A stretch of DNA of 64,000 bases from Acetobacterium sp. KB-1 (lineage in GTDB: Bacteria > Bacillota > Clostridia > Eubacteriales > Eubacteriaceae), in NCBI RefSeq assembly GCF_003260995.1, contig NZ_CP030040.1:2651176-2715175 (forward strand), given 5' to 3'. Positions 49,569 to 57,277 of this stretch are shown one piece after another; within the stretch, counting starts at the first letter, position 1, and every line of letters starts with the position of its first letter. The notes under the pieces were generated by a model that was not told the DNA's origin, did no database searches, and saw nothing but the letters and a program-made list of their open reading frames with translations. Position numbers and translations under genes: made by a program.

Positions 49569-49692
49569 ATAAGTAGAATTAAATATTTAAGATAGGGGCG
49601 ATCAGTGATGACCAGGGGGTCAGACCCTCGCCCGCACACTGCACAATGACCAGTTCAATTGCAAAAATCTTTAATTCAATATATATAGACCA

Positions 49693-49741
49693 AAATAAAA
49701 AGAACGCTGCATATCATCAATATGTGGGGTTCTTTTTATTT
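49693..49741 (+). terminator. Terminator after the YhgE gene
   Basis: AAAAAGAAC...GCATAT pairs with ATATGT...GTTCTTTTT around a CATCA loop; A- and T-runs flank it, so it can work both ways. The ~120 bases between the YhgE stop and this hairpin hold nothing recognisable. Confidence 0.8.
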
Positions 49742-49814
49742 GCCGTCGATCACTTTGAAATAACAAGCTGAAATGATATAATTATTCTTAAAAAAGATCA
49801 TGAGGAGTATCTGC

Positions 49815-50414
49815 ATGTCCGATGCGTCAATTACCAAAAAAGCCATCGCCAAAGGCTTTAAGCATATTCTAACTAATAAAAGTTTTGAAAAAATCACCAT
49901 CGCTGAAATTACCGCCGAGTGTGGTCTGAACCGCCAGACCTTTTATTATCATTTTCAGGATAAATACGATCTGATCAACTGGATCGTTTATCAGGAAGCG
50001 ATCCTCGTGATCAGAAAAGATCTGACGATCGAAAACTGGGACGTCAAGGTGCTGGAGCTACTAACGACGATGAAAAGTGATAGCCATTTTTATCAAACGA
50101 CCCTAAAAGAGATCGCTGGCACCGAATTTCAGAACTATCTGTTTACCGTCACCAAGGAAATTTTTATGGAAATGATTGAACACCTGTCCCGTGATCGCAA
50201 AATGAACTCGGAAGCAGTCCCGGTGATGACGCCCCAGAAGAAAACATTCACCGCCGAATTTTTATCTTATGGGGTGGTGGGGATGATCATTGACTGGGCG
50301 CAAAACGGGATGAAACAATCGCCCGAGGAAATCACCATCAGCATCAAGGATATTATCAACGGGGCCCGGATGTTTGCCGTTTCCCGCTATTTTCAGGAAC
50401 TGACCAAAGCATAA
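49815..50414 (+). CDS. TetR/AcrR family transcriptional regulator
   Basis: 199 residues. N-terminal HTH: SITKKAIAKGFKHILTNKSFEKITIAEITAECGLNRQTFYYHFQDKYDLINW is the standard TetR DNA-binding domain. The C-terminal ligand domain resembles that of DhaS-like regulators. The ATG of MSDASI has GAGGAG before it. It probably controls the YhgE/Pip gene just upstream, whose promoter carries a short inverted repeat (inference). Confidence 0.92.
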   Translation: MSDASITKKAIAKGFKHILTNKSFEKITIAEITAECGLNRQTFYYHFQDKYDLINWIVYQEAILVIRKDLTIENWDVKVLELLTTMKSDSHFYQTTLKEIAGTEFQNYLFTVTKEIFMEMIEHLSRDRKMNSEAVPVMTPQKKTFTAEFLSYGVVGMIIDWAQNGMKQSPEEITISIKDIINGARMFAVSRYFQELTKA

Positions 50415-50475
50415 CAGCGAAGACCGGCTGAATAAACAGCCCCAAATAAGCAACAAGAAAATTTAAGGAGTCCAT

Positions 50476-51846
50476 ATGAAAAAGAATGAAGAGATTGAAT
50501 TAACGATAGAAGGATTTAATTTCCCCGGTAAATCCTGGGGCATGCATGGCGAAAAAAAAGTCGTTATGAAAAACGGCCTGCCGGGCCAACGGGTACGGGT
50601 GAATATTGCCAAGAAACGAAAAAAATATGAAGGCCGGATCGTGGAAGTACTGGAAAAAGCTCCTAATGAAATTGACGCCGCCTGCGCTGTCTTTGCCAAA
50701 TGCGGGGGCTGTACCTACCAGAACCTGCCCTATCAAGAACAGCTCAAACTCAAAGAAAGCTACGTCTTAAACCTGCTTAATCAGGCCGGGATAACAGACT
50801 TTGCCTATGAGGGGATTGTCCCCAGCCCCGAGGTTTTTGGTTACCGGAATAAGATGGAGTATTCTTTCGGCGATAACGAAAAAGAGGGCCCGCTGATGCT
50901 GGGACTTCACGAACAGGGCAGCTTTTATAATATCGTCAAAACCGATGGCTGCAAGATTACCGATGAAGATTTTAACCAGATTCAAACGGCGGTGCTGGGC
51001 TATTTTGCCCAAACCGGGGACAGCTATTTTCATAAACGCAGTCACGAAGGCTTTTTAAGACATCTGGTCGTGCGCAAGGGCAAACACACCGGCGATCTGC
51101 TGATCAATCTGGCCACCACCACCCAGGGAACGCTGGACGAAGCGGCCTTTGTTAAATGCCTGCTGGAGCTACCGCTTATCGGCCAGATCCGGGGAATTCT
51201 GCATACCCAAAACGATGGCGTCGCCGATGTGGTCAAAGCCGAAACGGCTAGAATTCTATACGGCGAAGATAAAATTGAAGATAAGATTTTAGGACTGACC
51301 TTTGAAATCACCAGCTTTTCCTTTTTCCAGACCAATACCTTAGGAGCCGAAAAACTCTATTCCGTCGTCCGGGACTTTGTCGGTCAGGAACAAAACGAAG
51401 TGATTTATGATTTATACTGCGGCACCGGCACCATTGCCCAGGTACTGGCGCCCGTTTCTAAAAAGGTGGTCGGCATCGAGCTGGTCGCCGAAGCGGTCGA
51501 AGCCGCCAAGGCCAATGCCACCAAGAATGGCCTCGACTACTGCCAGTTTATCGCCGGCGACGTGATGGTGGAAGTGGCCAACCTCCATGATCAGGCCGAT
51601 GTGATTATTCTGGACCCGCCCCGGGACGGCATCCACCCCAAAGCGATCTTTAAAATTCTCGATTTTAAACCCAAGGTGTTTGTATATGTGTCTTGTAAGG
51701 CGACATCGCTGGCCCGGGATCTGCCGTTTTTTGTGGCGGCGGGGTATGCGGTGAAGAAGGTACAGTTGGTGGATATGTTTCCGCATGGGGGGCACGTAGA
51801 AGCGATAATTCTGATGACGCGTAGTGGTTCGGGCGATAAAAAGTAG
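50476..51846 (+). CDS. rlmD: 23S rRNA (uracil-5-)-methyltransferase, RlmD/RumA family
   Basis: 456 residues; transfers a methyl group from SAM to a 23S rRNA uridine. Seen: TRAM domain at the N terminus, iron-sulfur site around CAVFAKCGGCTYQ, SAM motif YDLYCGTGTIAQVLA, LDPPRDGIHPKA and catalytic VSCKATSLARDL. The last ~55 codons (from about 51,675) switch from GCC/ATC/GGC-rich codons to GTG/GCG/GGG-rich ones. This suggests that the 3' end came from another source, perhaps the mobile element that follows. The protein reads as complete. Confidence 0.95.
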   Translation: MKKNEEIELTIEGFNFPGKSWGMHGEKKVVMKNGLPGQRVRVNIAKKRKKYEGRIVEVLEKAPNEIDAACAVFAKCGGCTYQNLPYQEQLKLKESYVLNLLNQAGITDFAYEGIVPSPEVFGYRNKMEYSFGDNEKEGPLMLGLHEQGSFYNIVKTDGCKITDEDFNQIQTAVLGYFAQTGDSYFHKRSHEGFLRHLVVRKGKHTGDLLINLATTTQGTLDEAAFVKCLLELPLIGQIRGILHTQNDGVADVVKAETARILYGEDKIEDKILGLTFEITSFSFFQTNTLGAEKLYSVVRDFVGQEQNEVIYDLYCGTGTIAQVLAPVSKKVVGIELVAEAVEAAKANATKNGLDYCQFIAGDVMVEVANLHDQADVIILDPPRDGIHPKAIFKILDFKPKVFVYVSCKATSLARDLPFFVAAGYAVKKVQLVDMFPHGGHVEAIILMTRSGSGDKK

Positions 51847-52101
51847 AGGTGGACCACAACATATAGTGGTTTTGGCCTGAATTTTGGGCAAAAAACAGAT
51901 AAAAAAATGACGTTTTTTGACCCCTGAAAAAGGGCTAAAATATAGATGACATATCTCAAAATTGAAGAATTCGATGATTTGGGGTCAGTTTGTAAGGAAC
52001 AACTGAGTGTTGAATAAGTGTATAATATGAGGTAAATGTTGCGGATCAATTTAGATGCGATTAATGTTAAATTGGTAATAAACCATTACAAATGGAGGCG
52101 T

Positions 52102-52713
52102 ATGAATATGGAATATACTGATGTAGAAAAACAAGTCCTGTCTCTTATTAAGAAGGCTGATTTCAGAAATATACCAAATAGTAATGTGTTGAGTTACGCT
52201 TCAAAACTGAATGAGTTGCGTCCAGAAGTGGCGCAGCAGTTTCTTGCGCAGTTTCCTGAACTTTCAAAACTGATTCAGTCTTCGTTGGTTGAGTACAAAG
52301 AGATTCTTGATAAAATCATTTCAAGTGATGATGAGAGCACAAATCAAGTGTATGATATCTTAAACAAAGAAATTGAGAGTTTTCAAGAAAGTAGGAAAGA
52401 GTATATTCTATTTGCTGATAAAGTGCGTTCCGATTTAAGCAAGTGCCTTGATAATCCAAATTTGACTCCTGAACAACAGAATGAAATTATTGATCGCGAG
52501 ATGGAGATTCTCCGAATGGTGGATAAAAAGGACGAAGATATACGAGTACAGGAAATGGAAGCTGTCCAGCTAGCCGATAAAAAAGACTCAGAAAAGAAAG
52601 AGTTTAATTGGAAGACTCTTAGCACCGCAAGTTTTGTAGTGCTCATTGCTGTTGGAATAGGTACAGCCGCATTAGGTGGTAAATTTGACATTAAACTACC
52701 TAAGATAATTTAA
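52102..52713 (+). CDS. Unknown helical protein with a C-terminal membrane anchor
   Basis: 203 residues, no family recognised. It is charged and helical throughout (long Glu/Asp/Lys stretch, likely coiled coil around residues 75-165) and ends with one hydrophobic helix (TASFVVLIAVGIGTAALGG) a few residues before the C terminus, so it looks tail-anchored. The ATG of MNMEYTDVEK has GGAGG upstream; an exact TATAAT lies at 52021-52026 without a good -35. It is the first gene after rlmD, in AT-richer DNA, and could belong to the mobile element. Confidence 0.7.
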   Translation: MNMEYTDVEKQVLSLIKKADFRNIPNSNVLSYASKLNELRPEVAQQFLAQFPELSKLIQSSLVEYKEILDKIISSDDESTNQVYDILNKEIESFQESRKEYILFADKVRSDLSKCLDNPNLTPEQQNEIIDREMEILRMVDKKDEDIRVQEMEAVQLADKKDSEKKEFNWKTLSTASFVVLIAVGIGTAALGGKFDIKLPKII

Positions 52714-52799
52714 TCCAATCATAAATAGAATATCTATGTGTAAAAAAAGAGAGTGTAAGTAAAACAATAATATTAAATTGATAAAAAAGTTAAGATTAT

Positions 52800-52853
52800 G
52801 AGGCGAAGTTTTTAGGTCAACTTGGATGACCATCAGACTCCGCCTCTTTTTTT
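52800..52853 (+). terminator. Hairpin terminator before the 229-residue unknown gene
   Basis: GAGGCG(A)AGT pairs with ACT(C)CGCCTC around an inner hairpin GGTCA-TGACC and is followed by eight T. It sits 33 bases before the next start codon, inside its leader. Confidence 0.8.
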
Positions 52854-52885
52854 ATGTTCAAAATTCTGAAAGAGAGGGAAAAAAG

Positions 52886-53575
52886 ATGTCAAAGTATTTT
52901 ATGAATGATTCAGAACTTCAAGAGCTAGAGCAGTTGATGATGTTGGTTCCAAATTTCTCACCAAGGGGTAGAGGAATAATTGTGGTACACGGATTTGGAA
53001 AGGTAGATGCACAAGAAAAAGAAGAAGAGGTCTTGCCAAACTTACCAGAGCAATTTAGATTTGATTTAGATATTGAATGTCTGAAAAGTAATGGTAGAGG
53101 TGCATCCTATGATCGATTCATTTCAAGTTGCTTTCATGAGTGTAAGTCGCACCGGCTTCAAAGTCGTCTTGAGCATTTGATTAGAAACTGCGCAGGTGAT
53201 TTTTTCATAAGCCAATCACACAGAGGGAGATTCGGTTCTGTCTGTCGCCTACAAGAGATTCCAGTCGAAAATAGAAGTCCAATCCATCTGGCCGTTTTAT
53301 TTCTATTGTCTGCTGATGATAAACTCTGGTCTGCAGCTAAGGATCATGTTTATGCTGATAGTTTTGATTTTAAGAAAATGAATCTAAGCGGTATCAATAC
53401 TGATGGCTATGCTATCTATCAAATGGCAAAGACCATCTACACAGCAAAAGAATATATCAGACTGGATGAAATCGCTGACAAGTTTTTAATAGGTGATCAG
53501 GCATTCAAAGCAATCATTCATTCAATACTCATTGCCAAATACAGAGCGGCAGTGTTCCAAGTTAAGTTTAAATAA
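52886..53575 (+). CDS. Conserved unknown protein of mobile elements
   Basis: 229 residues; I do not recognise a named family with certainty. It has no membrane segments, a basic middle (SQSHRGRFGSVCRLQEIP), and a C-terminal helical half (YQMAKTIYTAKEYIRLDEIADKFLIGD). The sequence style resembles accessory genes of clostridial conjugative elements. GAGAGGG precedes the ATG of MSKYFMND. A terminator-like hairpin with T-run precedes the gene. Confidence 0.7.
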   Translation: MSKYFMNDSELQELEQLMMLVPNFSPRGRGIIVVHGFGKVDAQEKEEEVLPNLPEQFRFDLDIECLKSNGRGASYDRFISSCFHECKSHRLQSRLEHLIRNCAGDFFISQSHRGRFGSVCRLQEIPVENRSPIHLAVLFLLSADDKLWSAAKDHVYADSFDFKKMNLSGINTDGYAIYQMAKTIYTAKEYIRLDEIADKFLIGDQAFKAIIHSILIAKYRAAVFQVKFK

Positions 53576-53700
53576 GCTACCTTTCTGCAAAAGCAAAATT
53601 TGTAGGATGTGTGGCTTTTTTTATTGCCACAAAACGAAATGGAGGGATTAGATTTGTACATGACAATCAAGAAATCAAACAACATGGAGGTATCGCTAAT

Positions 53701-53988
53701 ATGAACGGATTTAAATCTCGAAGAGAAGTTGAAAGCATCAAAGAGCAGTACCCTGTAGGCACTCGAATTGAACTCATCGGTATGGATGATCCATATGCAC
53801 CTATTGAGTCTGGGACACAGGGAACCGTTGAAATTGTTGACGATGCAGGTACACTTCACATGAAATGGGATAATGGTAGAACACTGGGCATCGTTCCTGG
53901 GGAAGATCAGTTCAAAGTAATTACAAAGCCTTCTGAGGAAACAATGGACAATGAGCAAAAGCAAGGTATGGGAGGAATGAACATGTAA
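53701..53988 (+). CDS. DUF4314 domain protein
   Basis: 95 residues. YPVGTRIELIGMDDPYAPIESGTQGTVEIVDDAGTLHMKWDNGRTLGIVPGEDQF is the DUF4314 pattern: a small SH3-like beta barrel common in conjugative elements of gut and soil Firmicutes. Function unknown. GGAGG lies before the ATG. Confidence 0.88.
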   Translation: MNGFKSRREVESIKEQYPVGTRIELIGMDDPYAPIESGTQGTVEIVDDAGTLHMKWDNGRTLGIVPGEDQFKVITKPSEETMDNEQKQGMGGMNM

Positions 53989-54026
53989 AAGATAATAGTA
54001 CTAGAACTCAATCAAATGAATAATCA

Positions 54027-54071
54027 ATGGTATAAGGGTACGGCATTTAAACCGTACATTTTTTATGCCAT
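54027..54071 (+). terminator. Nested hairpin after DUF4314 gene
   Basis: The inner stem GTACGG/CCGTAC is followed by six T, and an outer stem ATGGTATAA/TTATGCCAT (one G-U) encloses it. Together with the next hairpin it separates DUF4314 from the following gene. Confidence 0.7.
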
Positions 54072-54081
54072 AAATCCAATG

Positions 54082-54129
54082 GGCCGCTTGAAAAACTGCA
54101 ATATGCAGTGAATCAAGCGGCCTTTTTTT
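54082..54129 (+). terminator. Strong terminator before the 118-residue unknown gene
   Basis: GGCCGCTTGA/TCAAGCGGCC forms a perfect 10-bp stem with an inner ACTGCA/TGCAGT stem, followed by seven T. It lies 40 bases before the next start. Confidence 0.9.
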
Positions 54130-54168
54130 ATTTCTAGAAACTATCCCACCAGAAAAGGAGGCGAGGAG

Positions 54169-54525
54169 GTGGAACATGTAAATTTAAATGAGAGATTTTT
54201 AGTTCACTTAAAAAGAAATCACACAGGTGCAGGGAGGGCTGTTCAGAGTAAGGGATTAGAACTTCGGTTTCAGATGAGCGGAAGGAAGATCCGTGACATT
54301 GTTAATGCACTCAGGTGCGAAGGACATCCTATCTGCAGTGACGATGGTGGTTATTATTATGGCGCTAATAAACAGGAGGTTCTCGCAAGCATACGACAGC
54401 TCAATAGCCGGATTGAAAAAATTGCAGAAGCAAAAAATGGTCTTGTAGATTCCCTGTCCCTCTATCCAGATTCAAGTAGCAATGAACAGCTTCAAATCTG
54501 GTTTGTGTGTGTGAAGGAGGGATGA
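54169..54525 (+). CDS. Small helical unknown protein, possibly DNA-binding (mobile-element type)
   Basis: 118 residues, GTG start, with AAAGGAGG upstream. The middle (FQMSGRKIRDIVNALRCEGHPICSDDGGYYYG) reads like a winged-helix segment of phage or ICE replication proteins; a C-terminal helix follows (EVLASIRQLNSRIEKIAEAKN). No closer identification. It lies 15 bases before a methylase gene. Confidence 0.6.
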   Translation: MEHVNLNERFLVHLKRNHTGAGRAVQSKGLELRFQMSGRKIRDIVNALRCEGHPICSDDGGYYYGANKQEVLASIRQLNSRIEKIAEAKNGLVDSLSLYPDSSSNEQLQIWFVCVKEG

Positions 54526-54540
54526 TTTATTAATAGTTTT

Positions 54541-55146
54541 ATGAGTTGGATAGGTGGAAAGAAATCCATGAGGGAACTGATTGTTTCGCTCTTTCCGCTT
54601 TATTATGAAAGGTATATTGAAGTATTTGGTGGTGGTGGCTGGGTCTTGTTTCATAAACCGCCGGGCAATGATTTTGAAGTTTATAATGACTTTAATAGTC
54701 TACTCGTCAACCTTTACCGATGTGTGAGAGATCAATATGAAGAACTTCAAAATGAACTGAGGTATGTTTTAAATTCAAGAGAGGACTTTGATGAAGTCAA
54801 AGCTGTCCTTGATAAGGCGTATGTTGAAAATGACGTCAAACGTGCAGCTTGCTTTTATCAGCTCATCAGATACAGCTATGCATCAGGACTCACGAGCTTC
54901 GGTAGCCAACCCCATGACATCAGAAGCAATTTTCCAATTATTGAGCAAGCCCACAGAAGACTTGCGAAAGTAGTTATCGAGAATAAAGATTTTGAAAAGC
55001 TGATTCGGCAATATGATCGCCCTGTCAGCTTTTTTTATTTGGATCCGCCCTACTTCGACACTGAAAAATACTATAAGAATGTCGGAGAAGGTGGTTTTCA
55101 AAAGGAAGATCATATCAGACTAAGGTTACATCGATACAGCAGTTAA
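54541..55146 (+). pseudogene. Truncated DNA adenine methylase (D12 class) with missing C terminus
   Basis: The frame encodes the N-terminal 190 or so residues of an N6-adenine methylase: MSWIGGKKSM, the SAM site EVFGGGGWVLFHKP and the catalytic YLDPPYF. After the EDHIRL segment the normal C-terminal third is absent, and the frame runs into seven unrelated residues and a stop, because the gene joins the tail of a pilin-like gene at about 55,124. Relatives usually begin a few codons earlier; here that position is ATT, not ATG, next to a GGAGG site. It is probably inactive. Confidence 0.85.
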
Positions 55147-55267
55147 AATTCTGATTGCAGTAGTGCTTGGTGCATTACTTCTTGCAGGGCTTTATGCTTT
55201 GTTTGGTGACGTGGTCATGCCCACCCTCGAGCAAAGAATCAGGAATATGTTCAACTATGCCGGGTAG
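55124..55267 (+). pseudogene. C-terminal fragment of a pilin-like (DUF6133-type) small membrane protein
   Basis: In a different frame from the methylase, the DNA encodes YIDTAVKILIAVVLGALLLAGLYALFG then VVMPTLEQRIRNMFNYAG and a stop: a membrane helix with the ending typical of small Flp/DUF6133-like proteins of clostridial conjugative elements. Its 5' half is missing, replaced by the methylase fragment. The stop overlaps the start of the prepilin peptidase gene, keeping the original gene order. Confidence 0.75.
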
Positions 55268-55679
55268 CAGCATCGTTCAAGCGGTGCTGTTTTTTTGTTT
55301 GATGGGATGTGCAGTCTGTACTGATATCAAAAAAAGAGAAATTCCAACAGCCATATGGTCATCGATGGCGCTGATATCACTGATTGATTTTAATGCTGTT
55401 CATCTGTTCGGCATATTGGCAGCACTCCCATTACTCATTGCAGCTATGATGAGTCCGTCAGGTATTGGCGGTGGAGATATTAAGATTGTAGCTACAGTCG
55501 GACTTGTTATCGGCTTTTGGAAAGCACTGATTGGGATGGCCATTGGACTGAGTCTAGTGATAATTTTTCATGGAGCATTAAAAATAATTTATAGAATCAC
55601 GAGCAAGGAGTATGGGCGCAGGGCGTATCCGCTAGCGCCTTTTCTCGCTCTTGGCTATACATGTGTCTATTTCGTATAA
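55257..55679 (+). CDS. Prepilin peptidase, A24 (type IV leader peptidase) family
   Basis: 140 residues, a compact form lacking the N-methylase domain. Both catalytic aspartates are present: CTDIKKREIP near residue 23 and GGGDIK (GxGD motif) near residue 85. Four or five hydrophobic helices surround them. It cleaves leader peptides of pilin-like proteins in the membrane. The ATG overlaps the pilin-like gene's stop. Neighbours (pilin-like tail, CpaB-like fragment) suggest a Flp-pilus or conjugation-linked module, now incomplete. Confidence 0.88.
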   Translation: MPGSSIVQAVLFFCLMGCAVCTDIKKREIPTAIWSSMALISLIDFNAVHLFGILAALPLLIAAMMSPSGIGGGDIKIVATVGLVIGFWKALIGMAIGLSLVIIFHGALKIIYRITSKEYGRRAYPLAPFLALGYTCVYFV

Positions 55680-55693
55680 AGGAGATGGTGATA

Positions 55694-55897
55694 GTGTTTG
55701 AAAAGGGACAACGATTTGAAACGAGTTATAACCATGAAACTTATGCATATGCAGGCAAGTGGTCAGGATCCATGGTACTTGCTCCTGAAAATGACGGGAA
55801 TACAGAGGTTCTCATCTATACAGAGAATGAAGTAAATGAATTGATTGAGACTGGCGAGTTAAGGTTAATCGCGGGTCTGGAAATGGTGATGCGGTAA
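55694..55897 (+). CDS. Small unknown protein of mobile elements
   Basis: 67 residues with a GTG start nine bases after GGAG; the preceding ATG is too close to that site. No membrane segment; the composition is acidic. The segment YAYAGKWSGSMVLAPE ... LIYTENEVNELIETGELRLI looks like a small beta-alpha fold. It lies between prepilin peptidase and the CpaB-like fragment. Function not recognised. Confidence 0.6.
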   Translation: MFEKGQRFETSYNHETYAYAGKWSGSMVLAPENDGNTEVLIYTENEVNELIETGELRLIAGLEMVMR

Positions 55898-55936
55898 TAA
55901 TCTTATGATCATAAACTATAAAAAACGGAGGTACGT

Positions 55937-56182
55937 ATGAATATTTTTAAAAACAGAATGGTTGTCGGGGTGTTTTGCATTGTGCTTTCACTCCTCATTT
56001 GCTTTGGCATAACGCCATTATTCAATAAAGGCATTAGCCAGAAGACTGAGATTGTCAGAGTGATTAAAGAAATCAAGGCTGGCGCTCAAATTACAAAGGA
56101 TATGGTACAAAACATTGAAGTCGGTGGATACAATCTTCCATCAGATGTTGTGAAATCAAAAGAAACTGTTGTTGGAAGCTAA
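55937..56182 (+). pseudogene. CpaB/RcpC-like pilus assembly protein, broken after 81 residues
   Basis: An N-terminal membrane helix (residues about 8-30) and a SAF-type start (TEIVRVIKEIKAGAQITKDMVQ, VGGYNLPSDVVKSKETVVG) match Flp pilus assembly protein CpaB, normally about 200 residues or more. The frame stops just after KETVVGS, and the following DNA continues in another frame with different protein content. This is therefore a truncated or frameshifted remnant. GGAGG before its ATG is intact. Confidence 0.75.
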
Positions 56183-56435
56183 GAATGCTTATGCAGCTGA
56201 CAAGATTATTATGACGGATATGTGTGACAGCCTAATTTGTGAATCTATTTATGGCGGATTTATTATGAATTGTCCTGATCAGAATCTATGTCAAGAAATC
56301 ATCACTCATTTGGCTCCTATACAAATGGGAGAAGTGGAACCGAAAGATTTCCCAGTGGCGACAAGAGAAGAACTGCAAGCACTTTGGGATGATGAAGAAG
56401 CATCTGTAATGCAGGCTGAAATTAGAATGTTGTGA
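56169..56435 (+). pseudogene. C-terminal fragment of an unknown mobile-element protein
   Basis: A frame overlapping the end of the CpaB-like fragment reads NAYAADKIIMTDM, then CDSLICESIYGGFIMNCPD and ends DDEEASVMQAEIRML. It lacks its own ribosome site and convincing start, so it looks like the 3' end of another gene joined by deletion. Family not recognised. A hairpin follows its stop and converges on the next, opposite-strand gene. Confidence 0.5.
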
Positions 56436-56443
56436 ATTAAAAA

Positions 56444-56476
56444 AGCCCAGATATAGAATCTAGGCATGATTTTTAT
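56444..56476. terminator. Weak hairpin between converging genes
   Basis: GCCCAGAT and ATCTAGGC pair imperfectly around ATAGA, flanked by an A-run and a short T-run; a possible bidirectional terminator. Confidence 0.5.
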
Positions 56477-56874
56477 AATAAATGTATGATAATTCCTAAT
56501 ATCAATATGATTGAAATTATTCTATGACTAACAAACCACAATCCTTGTCTCTTTTTAAAAATGTAAGCCCCAGACATGCCTAATAACATTTGAATAAGCA
56601 ATATACCACCTGCTATCAGGCCTGTAGTGCTCACTTCACGAAATGTTGACTGAATATAAAAATGTAGTAAGAGGGTTATAATTGTAGCAATTCCCCAGAA
56701 TTTATGATGCCGTACAAATATTTTCATGAAAAGAGCATTGAATTTTTTATATTTAAGCGTGGAATTTATTAATTTTGAATATTTTTTATTAATATATTTT
56801 AATATGTAATTCGCTAAGGTTGCCCCAAAAGAGAACACCGTCAGCCAACCTAGAAATTCACCTATTTCACCCAT
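56473..56874 (-). CDS. Four-helix membrane protein with paired histidines, cytochrome b-like
   Basis: 133 residues. Four hydrophobic helices: about 8-28, 58-76, 84-104 and 114-132. Histidines 57 and 71 on helix two and 117 and 131 on helix four are each 14 residues apart, the spacing used to hold two hemes across a membrane in b-type cytochromes such as the ferric-reductase and b561 groups. This is a structural guess; no named family was recognised. It stands alone on the minus strand with AGGAGG-like bases (GGAGG) before its ATG. Confidence 0.65.
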   Translation of the reverse strand: MGEIGEFLGWLTVFSFGATLANYILKYINKKYSKLINSTLKYKKFNALFMKIFVRHHKFWGIATIITLLLHFYIQSTFREVSTTGLIAGGILLIQMLLGMSGAYIFKKRQGLWFVSHRIISIILILGIIIHLL

Positions 56875-57023
56875 TTGTATATACCTCCATATAGCATTTA
56901 TAATATCAGGTATTCAAAAACAAAGCAATTCATCGTGTATTGCTTCTAATTAGAATTATTGAATAGTAAAATATGACCTATAATAGTTACATCTCAATGG
57001 ACAAGTTTCTAATATAAAACCAC

Positions 57024-57053
57024 TTGACAAAACTATAATCTATATGATATTAT
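57024..57053 (+). promoter_or_regulatory. Promoter of the NiCo riboswitch and P-type ATPase
   Basis: TTGACA (exact) and TATTAT are separated by 18 bases, about 35 bases before the riboswitch. The ~400-base stretch between the cytochrome-like gene and the ATPase holds this promoter, the riboswitch and a terminator. Confidence 0.7.
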
Positions 57054-57087
57054 TTTTGTATCTAATTGCACTGCATATAAATCTACA

Positions 57088-57180
57088 GTACAAACTGAGC
57101 AGGCGATGAACTTATTAGTAAGTTCATGGGGCTGGGCCTAACTAGGCAGCGGGTAAATATAACTCGTGGGACAGTAATAT
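57088..57180 (+). promoter_or_regulatory. NiCo (czcD-type) metal riboswitch
   Basis: The conserved blocks of the NiCo/czcD RNA appear in order: AACTGAGCAGGCGATGA, a hairpin (GAACTTA-TTAG-TAAGTTC), ATGGGGCTGGGCC, a small GCC/GGC hairpin, GGCAGCGGGT and GTGGGACAG. The class binds Co2+/Ni2+ or, by later work, Fe2+, and turns on metal export genes. The downstream P-type ATPase and an overlapping terminator fit an ON switch. Identification is by recalled consensus, not by search. Confidence 0.88.
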
Positions 57181-57197
57181 GTTCCACGGGTTTTTTT
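57164..57197 (+). terminator. Terminator overlapping the NiCo riboswitch 3' end
   Basis: CGTGG and CCACG pair around GACAGTAATATGTT and run into seven T. Since the GTGGGACAG block is part of the aptamer, metal binding and terminator formation would exclude each other. Confidence 0.85.
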
Positions 57198-57277
57198 GTA
57201 CCTATTTTTGGACATATCTGAAGATTGCAATGCCATAGAGCTATCTTTAATATTAAGCGAAAGTGGAGGTAACTTTT

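Noticed and set aside
49600-49660. GGGGTCAGACCC palindrome after the YhgE gene, resembling parts of repetitive extragenic elements
   Set aside because: Only one copy is seen in the window, so no repeat family can be claimed.
51847-52101. Search for a second copy of the rlmD 3' end (attachment repeat), an integrase or a relaxase around the element remnant
   Set aside because: None seen up to 57 kb; the right boundary of the element therefore stays undefined.
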